A stretch of DNA of 12,573 bases. Source: Azoarcus sp. GTDB taxonomy: Bacteria; Pseudomonadota; Gammaproteobacteria; Burkholderiales; Rhodocyclaceae. A model generated the notes under the pieces. It was not told the DNA's origin, did no database searches, and worked only from the letters and a program-made list of their open reading frames with translations. Below are positions 1 through 4,954 of the stretch, piece by piece; within the stretch, counting starts at the first letter, position 1, and every line of letters begins with the position of its first letter. The stretch is from the NCBI GenBank assembly GCA_031258035.1, contig JAIRNL010000045.1:1-12573 (forward strand). Reading direction: 5' to 3'. A program made the position numbers and the translations under genes.

Positions 1-666
1 GGGCTGGGTTCGCCCGCCGCCCTGTACCTGGCTGGCGCCGGCGTCGGCCAGTTGACGCTGGCTGACGGCGACACGGTGGAAGTCAGCAATCTGCAACGCC
101 AGATCCTGCACACGACAGCAAGAATCGGCCAGGGAAAAGCCGTCTCCGGCGCGGCCGCGCTCACCGCGCTCGATCCCGGCGTGCGCGTGAGGCCGCTGCA
201 TGAGCGCCTGGAGGGCGAGGCGCTGGAGAACCGGGTGGGCGAAGCCGATGTCGTGCTCGACTGTTCCGACAATTTCGCCACCCGTTATGCGATCAATCGC
301 GCCTGCGTGCGCCACGGCAAGCCGCTCGTCTCCGGCGCGGCGGTGCGGTTCGGCGGACAGGTGAGCGTTTTCGATCTTTCCCGCCCCCGGTCGCCGTGCT
401 ACCACTGCTTGTTCCCGGATGGCCCGTCCCTGGTTGAAGAACGTTGCGCCGTGACCGGCGTGTTCGCGCCGCTCACCGGCGTCGTCGGCAGCCTCCAGGC
501 GGCGGAAGCCCTGAAACTCCTCGCCGGCGTCGGCGCGCCGCTCACGGGGCGACTCCTGCTGATCGACGTGTTGTCACAAACTTTCCGCACCATCGCATTC
601 AGCCAGGACGCCGCCTGTCCGGTATGCGGCGGGGAGAAAATTTCCCGGCCATCGCCCGGCAGGTAA
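1..666 (+). CDS. moeB: MoeB, molybdopterin-synthase adenylyltransferase (5' end missing)
   Basis: Cytoplasmic E1-like enzyme that adenylates the C-terminal Gly-Gly of MoaD so that MoaD can be sulfurated for molybdopterin synthesis. The reading frame is open from base 1, so the start lies outside the window. 221 residues are visible; E. coli MoeB has about 249. Visible family marks are the end of the Rossmann nucleotide loop (GLGSPAALYL at the very start), the DGDTVEVSNLQRQ segment with the ATP-contacting Arg, the Lys of IGQGK, the LDCSDN motif with its Asp, and two zinc-binding CxxC pairs (CYHC near visible residue 133, CPVC near 206). The ERCAVTG cysteine sits where MoeB/ThiF enzymes carry their thioester-type Cys. 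There is no C-terminal rhodanese domain. ThiF is the main alternative, since the two families are close; the moaACDE genes downstream favour MoeB. It ends with TAA. Confidence 0.85.
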   Translation, partial: GLGSPAALYLAGAGVGQLTLADGDTVEVSNLQRQILHTTARIGQGKAVSGAAALTALDPGVRVRPLHERLEGEALENRVGEADVVLDCSDNFATRYAINRACVRHGKPLVSGAAVRFGGQVSVFDLSRPRSPCYHCLFPDGPSLVEERCAVTGVFAPLTGVVGSLQAAEALKLLAGVGAPLTGRLLLIDVLSQTFRTIAFSQDAACPVCGGEKISRPSPGR

Positions 667-794
667 TCCTTCACATCCGGACAGGAATGTTCCGCGCCGT
701 CAAGATGATTTACATTTTATCGGTGTTTCTACTACCATTTCCGGCAACCGGCACGGCTATCGGCACTTCCGCTTCCCGGAGAAGGGAAACCGGC

Positions 795-810
795 GGCAGG
801 GAAACCTGCC
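795..810 (+). terminator. GNRA-loop hairpin downstream of moeB, possible weak terminator
   Basis: GGCAGG (795-800) and CCTGCC (805-810) form a perfect 6-bp GC-rich stem closed by the tetraloop GAAA, a stable GNRA type, followed by TTTAT. The T tract is too short for a textbook intrinsic terminator. It could be a weak terminator for moeB or a leader hairpin of the kinase transcript. Confidence 0.35.
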
Positions 811-861
811 TTTATGTCATGACTTCACGGACTTTCCGCATTACTTGGTGATTTTTTTCCG

Positions 862-889
862 TCAACAAGCTTTACAGTAAAAATAGGAT
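862..889 (+). promoter_or_regulatory. Weak sigma70-like promoter candidate for the signalling cassette
   Basis: TCAACA (4 of 6 to TTGACA) and TAGGAT (4 of 6 to TATAAT) are separated by 16 bases in the AT-rich stretch before the kinase. This would give a leader of about 45 bases. The match is poor and mainly marks the likeliest promoter position. Confidence 0.2.
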
Positions 890-939
890 AACGTTGCAGC
901 GCATACGGGGTGATCCCCACTCCATGCAAAGAGTTCCCT

Positions 940-3060
940 ATGGACACAACAAGCAAACAAAGCGTTTTTTCCAGGTATCGCAAAATCATATTCGCGGTGA
1001 TTTTGTTCATGGTTGCCGATTCGGTAGTGATCGGTATCAATTTCTACAACACTTACAAGGCTGACGAATCCGCCGTTTCAATCAACCTCTCTGGGCGACA
1101 ACGGATGTTGTCGCAGCGCATGACAAAGGTGCTGCTGCTGACGCAGCGCAGCCTGGAAGCGAACGACGAAGCCGGCGTCGTGAGAAACCTCGAAGAGCTG
1201 GATCTGACCGTCAGGCTTTTCGATACCACCCTCAAGGGGTTCCGCGAGGGCGACACGGTGACTGGCGGCGACGGCAACCCGACTTTCCTGGTCCAGGTCG
1301 ACACGGACGAATCCCGGCAGATCGTGAAGGACGCCTATGCGATCTGGACGCCCTACCTGGAGCTGCTGCGCCCCTTGCTGGGAAACAACAGGAATTTCAG
1401 CCCGCACGCCCTCGAAGCGGCTGTCGGCTATGCCCAGGCCAACAACCTGAAAGTCCTCAAACTCATGAACGACCTGACCACCGACCTGGAGGTCGTTGCC
1501 AACCGGCGGGCAAGCACCCTCCGGATCGTGCTGGTCATTGGCATTGTCGTGGCGTTCGTCAATTTCAGTTATACCGTCGTTATTTCCATCCGGGACTTGA
1601 TGGCGGGCGACAGAAAGCTCTCCGAGGCGCGCCAGGAAACCCGCGAAATTCTTTCGACCGTGCATGAGGGACTTTTCCTGCTGAACAAGAGTAAAAAGCT
1701 GGGGACGCAGTTCTCGGAGTCCCTGCCCATCCTGCTGCTCAGGGATATCGAACCCGGCATGGATTTCATGCCCATCCTGGAGGAAATGGTCTCGAAGGAC
1801 ATGTACGAGTCCGCGGTGGACTACATTGAACTGCTCCTCGGCGAACGGGTGAAAGAATCCCTGGTGACCAGCCTCAATCCCCTGATCGACGTGCCGGTCA
1901 GCATGATCGACAAGTTCGGCAACACCCAGAACCGCTTCCTGTCGTTCTTCTTCAACCGGGTCGTCGTGGATGGCACGGTCTCGCACGTGCTGGTCACAGT
2001 GCAGGATACGACTGAAAAGGTGTTGCTGGCACAGCAGGTCGAGGAGGCGAAAAACAAGGCGAAAGTCGAGGTCGAGGCCCTGCTGCGGCTGGCGAGCAGC
2101 GATTTCGGCTCGCTCAGGCAATTCATCGACAACACCGGGCAGTCGCTGTCGCAGATCAATGAAAAGTTGAGCCAGTCCAGCGAAAGCTCGCGCGACCGCC
2201 TGCACACCCTGAACTACATCATGCGCCTCGTGCATGGCATCAAGGGAGAAGCGGCGGTGCTCGGCATCGACGCAATAGAAGGGTATTCGCACGCCTGCGA
2301 ACAGGAAATGATAGGCATGCGGGAAAATTGCAGCCAGGATGGCCTGAGCGGCGAGCAGGTGCTGCGCATCGCCGTGCTGCTGGAAGGCTTCTACGAGCGT
2401 TATTCCACACTTGCCAACATCGTTTCGCGCCTCGGCGAGGCCTTGGGAACGAGCGCGCCGAACGTGCCGGATGAGGTGAGGGCGCGCCATACCGGGCAGG
2501 CGCATCCGTTCGTCACCCACATCACGAATCTGGCTCAGCGCATCGCCTCGGATCACGGCAAGAAGGTGGAAGTCTCCTGCGAGGTCGAGAAACTCTTCTC
2601 CCTGCCCCAACGGATCGTGCAAGAGTTACAAAGTGTTTCCATCCAGCTCGTGCGCAACGCCCTGTCGCACGGAATCGAGACGCCCGACGAGCGGATCAGC
2701 CGCAAAAAGCCGGCAACGGGCGCCCTGTGCCTCTGGTGCAAATACCTCGGCAACGGTCAATACGACTTCACCGTGCGTGACGATGGGCGCGGCATCCTGC
2801 CCGAACGCCTGCGCGCGCACCTGGTGAAAAGCGGTCGCCTGAGCATGACGGAAGCCTCGGCCATGAGCGACGAGGAAATAGCAAGACTCATTTTCCAGCC
2901 TGGTGTATCCTCTGCGGCGGCAGCCGACCGGGATGCGGGACACGGCATCGGGTTGGATGCGGTCATGGAAAAGGTGAAGGGCATCAACGGCCACATGCAG
3001 GTCAGGAGCCGCCCGGACACGTTCACTGAATTTCACATTCAATTCAGCACGACAGGGTAA
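940..3060 (+). CDS. Membrane CheA-like histidine kinase with PilJ/NarX-type nitrate-sensor domain
   Basis: 706 residues. The ATG at 940 is chosen over the in-frame GTG at 910 because AAAGAG (928-933) lies six bases upstream. Domains in order: membrane helix about 15-36; periplasmic PilJ-type helical domain about 38-190, with the signature INLSGRQRMLSQRM at 48-61 that parallels the NarX/NarQ P-box including its arginine (R55); second membrane helix about 194-217; PAS-like region about 233-358; predicted coiled coil about 362-385; Hpt-like segment with HGIKGEA, candidate phospho-His H432; CheA-type ATPase about 530-704 with VRNALSHGIE (N573), DDGRGI (614-619), FQPG (652-655) and GHGIGLD (667-673). 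ATP-site motifs look intact. There is no CheW-like P5 domain and no attached receiver. It heads a three-gene cassette with cheY- and cheX-like genes. Sensing of nitrate or nitrite is inferred from the PilJ family and the adjacent nap operon. Confidence 0.85.
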   Translation: MDTTSKQSVFSRYRKIIFAVILFMVADSVVIGINFYNTYKADESAVSINLSGRQRMLSQRMTKVLLLTQRSLEANDEAGVVRNLEELDLTVRLFDTTLKGFREGDTVTGGDGNPTFLVQVDTDESRQIVKDAYAIWTPYLELLRPLLGNNRNFSPHALEAAVGYAQANNLKVLKLMNDLTTDLEVVANRRASTLRIVLVIGIVVAFVNFSYTVVISIRDLMAGDRKLSEARQETREILSTVHEGLFLLNKSKKLGTQFSESLPILLLRDIEPGMDFMPILEEMVSKDMYESAVDYIELLLGERVKESLVTSLNPLIDVPVSMIDKFGNTQNRFLSFFFNRVVVDGTVSHVLVTVQDTTEKVLLAQQVEEAKNKAKVEVEALLRLASSDFGSLRQFIDNTGQSLSQINEKLSQSSESSRDRLHTLNYIMRLVHGIKGEAAVLGIDAIEGYSHACEQEMIGMRENCSQDGLSGEQVLRIAVLLEGFYERYSTLANIVSRLGEALGTSAPNVPDEVRARHTGQAHPFVTHITNLAQRIASDHGKKVEVSCEVEKLFSLPQRIVQELQSVSIQLVRNALSHGIETPDERISRKKPATGALCLWCKYLGNGQYDFTVRDDGRGILPERLRAHLVKSGRLSMTEASAMSDEEIARLIFQPGVSSAAAADRDAGHGIGLDAVMEKVKGINGHMQVRSRPDTFTEFHIQFSTTG

Positions 3061-3068
3061 GAACCAAC

Positions 3069-3437
3069 ATGAAACTTCTCATCGTCGATGACTCCGCAAT
3101 TATCAGAAGCCGTATTGCGCGTATTCTCAACGATTCGCGGCTGAAATCCATCGACGTGGTCGGCATGGCCCAAAATGGTATGGAGGCAATATCGCTCTTC
3201 CTGCAAAATACCCCGGACATTGTGACCATGGATATCACCATGCCAAAGATGGACGGGGTCGATTGCACGGAAAAGATGATAAGCCTTTATCCAGAGTGCA
3301 ACATCCTTGTCATTTCCGCGCTCAGTGACAAGGCCACCGCCTTGAAGGCGTTGAAAAAGGGCGCGCGCGGTTTTCTTTACAAGCCATTTACCGACGAAGA
3401 ATTGATCGCGGCTTTTCTGGAGCTTACAAACTCATGA
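3069..3437 (+). CDS. CheY-like single-domain response regulator
   Basis: 122-residue stand-alone receiver domain with no output domain. The phosphorylation site looks complete: acidic pair D7/D8 in LLIVDDSA, phospho-acceptor D55 in VTMDITMPKMDG, switch Ser S83 in VISA, Lys K105 in LYKPF, and an aromatic at the switch position (F102). It starts eight bases after the kinase stop; the ribosome binding site is weak (GGTAAGA around the kinase stop), which suggests translational coupling. Its stop overlaps the start of the cheX-like gene by four bases (ATGA). The natural phospho-donor is the upstream CheA-like kinase, by inference. With no DNA-binding domain it must act by protein-protein contact, on a flagellar motor, an enzyme or an unknown partner. 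Confidence 0.9.
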   Translation: MKLLIVDDSAIIRSRIARILNDSRLKSIDVVGMAQNGMEAISLFLQNTPDIVTMDITMPKMDGVDCTEKMISLYPECNILVISALSDKATALKALKKGARGFLYKPFTDEELIAAFLELTNS

Positions 3438-3901
3438 GCAACCTCAACGAAAGCGATATTCAAAGCTTCATAGACGCGGTCAGCTCCTTTTTCTTCCAGG
3501 TCACACAGGAAAAGGTGGGAATACGGGCGGCTTACCTGGTGGAAGGCGGCATTCCGGCCACCACGTTCGACCTGACCAGCTACATCACGCTCTCCGGCGC
3601 TTTCACCGGACGCGTATATTTCTCGGCGCCCCGCGTCATGGTCGCGCATCTGCTGCTCACCATGCAGGAACCGGATCGCGGCGACGAGCGCCTGCTGGAC
3701 GCGGTCGGCGAAATCGCCAATACCATTTCCGGTAACGCGCGCAAGCATTTCGGCGAAACCATGCAGATCTCGGTGCCGGTCACACAGGCAACCGAGCACG
3801 ACTGGCTGAACTCCGTCGTCTCTCCCCGCTCCTACGTCATTCTCGTGAAGTGGAAACAGTATCGGGCGTCCGTCGTTGTTGATATTCAGCACACCGACTG
3901 A
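3434..3901 (+). CDS. CheX-like (CheC/CheX family) CheY-P phosphatase
   Basis: 155 residues of the CheX type. The diagnostic helix is visible at about residues 88-106, with VGEIANTISGNARKHFG. E93 and N96 match the Glu-x-x-Asn pair that positions water for dephosphorylation of CheY-P in CheC/CheX/FliY phosphatases. The second such pair found in CheC is not evident, which favours CheX-like. No signal peptide or membrane segment is seen. The start overlaps the cheY-like stop in ATGA, so the two are probably made together. The likely role is to reset the phosphorylated receiver. It could alternatively be the output partner of the pathway. Confidence 0.8.
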   Translation: MSNLNESDIQSFIDAVSSFFFQVTQEKVGIRAAYLVEGGIPATTFDLTSYITLSGAFTGRVYFSAPRVMVAHLLLTMQEPDRGDERLLDAVGEIANTISGNARKHFGETMQISVPVTQATEHDWLNSVVSPRSYVILVKWKQYRASVVVDIQHTD

Positions 3902-3928
3902 AAAACGGGAAATATTTTTTGGCAACAT

Positions 3929-3953
3929 CGCTATATAGCGTGACAACAGAACG
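3929..3953 (+). promoter_or_regulatory. Candidate ModE (molybdate) box upstream of nap
   Basis: Left half CGCTATATA (3929-3937) matches the recalled Mo-box half-site exactly, and with the preceding AT it reads ATCGCTATATA. After a 7-base spacer, AACAGAACG (3945-3953) resembles the right half of the E. coli modA operator, TACATAACG, at 7 of 9 bases. The spacing fits the 6-8 bases seen in ModE sites. In E. coli, ModE with molybdate activates both moa and nap, which fits what lies downstream here. The right half is degenerate, and the left half also lies within a perfect 12-base palindrome that another regulator could use. Confidence 0.45.
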
Positions 3954-3965
3954 GGCCCGCACCTT

Positions 3966-3982
3966 CCCTCTGATACAGAGGG
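3966..3982 (+). promoter_or_regulatory. Perfect 7-3-7 inverted repeat, possible operator
   Basis: CCCTCTG (3966-3972), spacer ATA and CAGAGGG (3976-3982) form a perfect dyad. It is centred about 138 bases before the predicted start site of the main promoter, or about 45 bases before one driven by the TATACT at 4007-4012. No regulator is recognised. A three-base loop makes it more likely a dimer-binding DNA site than an RNA hairpin. Confidence 0.35.
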
Positions 3983-4076
3983 GGAAACCATGCGCTGTTC
4001 TTTGCGTATACTACGACAATGTAGAAATTCGCCGTTCCTGTAGCGCTGCGCAATCCGGAAACCGTCTCACCCGAGG

Positions 4077-4105
4077 TTGCCGCCAGATTGCGGCGCGGCT
4101 ATTAT
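4077..4105 (+). promoter_or_regulatory. Predicted sigma70 promoter of the nap operon
   Basis: TTGCCG (4077-4082, 4 of 6) and TATTAT (4100-4105, 5 of 6) are separated by exactly 17 bases. Transcription would begin near 4112, leaving a leader of about 33 bases before the napF ATG. The -35 overlaps a GCCGC-N6-GCGGC repeat. Confidence 0.5.
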
Positions 4106-4144
4106 CACTCACGTAGAAAACATCAATCAATACAGGGAGGTGTG

Positions 4145-4705
4145 ATGGACACTGGCCGCCGCGCATTCTTGCGTGGCCATTGTCCGCATCGGATCGTCGT
4201 GCCGCTTCGCCCCCCTTGGGCGGTGATGGAGGCCGTTTTCCCGCAAATTTGCGACCGTTGCGGAGATTGCATCGCTGCCTGTCCCACCGGCGTGCTCGTG
4301 CAGGGCGGCGGGGGCTTTCCCGAGGCCGATTTCTCGCAGGGGCATTGCACGTTCTGTGCGAATTGCGCCCATGCCTGCACAACGGCGGCAGGGCGTAAAA
4401 CCGGCACCCGCCATCGGCCCGCGCTGGCTTTCTCTCCCGCCCTCCCCCCGTGGTCGCTCCGGGCCGAAGTTGGCGCGGCCTGCCTGCCCCATCGGGGCGT
4501 CCTGTGCCGCGGTTGCGATGAACGTTGCGAAGCGGGCGCCATCCGCTTTTCCCCGCGGGCGGGAACACCCGCGCAACCGGTCATCGCAACCGACCTCTGT
4601 ACTGGCTGCGGCGAATGCGTCGCGGCCTGCCCGACGCAGGCCATCTCCATGAAACCCTGCGCGCCGCCTCCCGCCCCCTTCGCCATGGAAAGACAAGGCC
4701 CATGA
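4145..4705 (+). CDS. napF: NapF, cytoplasmic iron-sulfur protein of periplasmic nitrate reductase
   Basis: 186 residues (E. coli NapF 164). NapF is a cytoplasmic ferredoxin-like protein thought to help load iron-sulfur into NapA before export. ATG 4145 is preceded by GGGAGG (4135-4140) and opens with MDTGRRAFLRG, the usual NapF N-terminus; the pair of arginines there is family-typical and not an export signal. Cysteine motifs: CDRCGDCIAACP (36-46), CTFCANCAHACT (68-78), a looser C-x7-C-x2-C-x3-C set (113-128) and CTGCGECVAACP (152-162). It is the first gene of the nap operon. Its stop overlaps the napD start in ATGA. A Pro/Ala-rich tail follows the last cluster. Confidence 0.9.
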   Translation: MDTGRRAFLRGHCPHRIVVPLRPPWAVMEAVFPQICDRCGDCIAACPTGVLVQGGGGFPEADFSQGHCTFCANCAHACTTAAGRKTGTRHRPALAFSPALPPWSLRAEVGAACLPHRGVLCRGCDERCEAGAIRFSPRAGTPAQPVIATDLCTGCGECVAACPTQAISMKPCAPPPAPFAMERQGP

Positions 4706-4953
4706 AAATCGTCAGTCTCGTACTCAAATTCCCGCCTCGCCATGCCGGCGAGGTCAAAAAAGCGGTGGAAGCGGTTCCCGGCGCCAGCGTGGCGGTCGAC
4801 AGCGGCGACGGACGGATGATCGTCCTGCTGGAAGACGGCCCCGGTTACGCCGTCTCCGATGCCATCCTGCAAGTCCATCAGGTGGCGCACCTGATGTCCG
4901 TCACCCTTTCCTACGAATATTCCGATGAAACGCTTACACCCGAGGAGGTATGA
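4702..4953 (+). CDS. napD: NapD, chaperone for NapA maturation
   Basis: 83 residues (E. coli 87). A small ferredoxin-fold cytoplasmic protein that in E. coli binds the Tat signal peptide of NapA and holds back export until the Mo cofactor is inserted. Visible marks are the SLVLKF first strand, the PGASVAV segment, GRMIVLLE, and the late VTLSYEY strand, all at the usual spacing. It overlaps napF by four bases, and its stop lies one base before the napA ATG. Its last codons carry the napA ribosome binding site, so napA translation is probably coupled to it. Confidence 0.9.
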   Translation: MKIVSLVLKFPPRHAGEVKKAVEAVPGASVAVDSGDGRMIVLLEDGPGYAVSDAILQVHQVAHLMSVTLSYEYSDETLTPEEV

Positions 4954-4954
4954 C

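Larger units (their letters stand above)
667..939 (+). other. Intergenic region between moeB and the sensor kinase
   Basis: 273 bases without a convincing gene. Base composition drops to AT-rich stretches (about 708-740 and 850-890), as expected of a promoter region. It holds a GNRA-loop hairpin at 795-810, an 8-base palindrome GTCATGAC at 816-823 and a small GGGG-TGAT-CCCC hairpin at 907-918 just ahead of the kinase ribosome binding site. I see no FNR box (TTGAT-N4-ATCAA) and no sigma54 -24/-12 pair. The best sigma70-like pair is weak: TCAACA at 862-867 and TAGGAT at 884-889, 16 bases apart. Confidence 0.5.
3902..4144 (+). promoter_or_regulatory. nap operon control region
   Basis: 243 bases between the cheX-like gene and napF with no believable gene. 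From left to right it holds a T6 run at 3915-3920 without a GC hairpin, the palindrome CGCTATATAGCG (3929-3940) inside a ModE-like box, the palindrome CGGGCCCG (3952-3959), the perfect dyad CCCTCTG-ATA-CAGAGGG (3966-3982), a possible second -10 TATACT (4007-4012), a GCCGC-N6-GCGGC repeat (4079-4094) and a good promoter at 4077-4105. I find no full FNR box and no clear NarL/NarP heptamer pair. Confidence 0.6.

Noticed and set aside
741..775. GGCAC...GGC segments resembling a sigma54 promoter
   Set aside because: The GG and GC elements are not at the required 10-base spacing in any register.
444..851. Plus-strand frame overlapping the end of moeB
   Set aside because: It is Arg/Pro-rich within moeB, which is typical of a shifted frame in GC-rich DNA, and has no conserved features.
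901..920. CGGGGTGATCCCCAC, which recalls part of type I-E CRISPR repeats
   Set aside because: Single copy, with no spacer-repeat periodicity and no cas genes; it is just a short GC hairpin.
1078..2622. Long minus-strand frame across the kinase gene
   Set aside because: It is an antisense shadow of a clearly conserved plus-strand kinase; its translation shows no domain or motif.
3901..3920. AAAAA...TTTTTT after the cheX-like gene as a terminator
   Set aside because: The possible stem is A-T only and interrupted, with no GC-rich hairpin before the T run.
4001..4012. TATACT as the main nap -10 box
   Set aside because: No acceptable -35 lies 16-18 bases upstream (GAAACC at 17). It could only work with an activator, so the 4077-4105 promoter is preferred.
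3919..4116. Small plus-strand frame starting with TTG in the nap control region
   Set aside because: It has no ribosome binding site and no recognisable protein pattern, and it runs through the operator-like dyads.
4925..4954. Upstream in-frame ATG for napA
   Set aside because: It lies inside napD, would put 10 extra residues before the Tat n-region, and ignores the strong GAGGAGG site before 4955.
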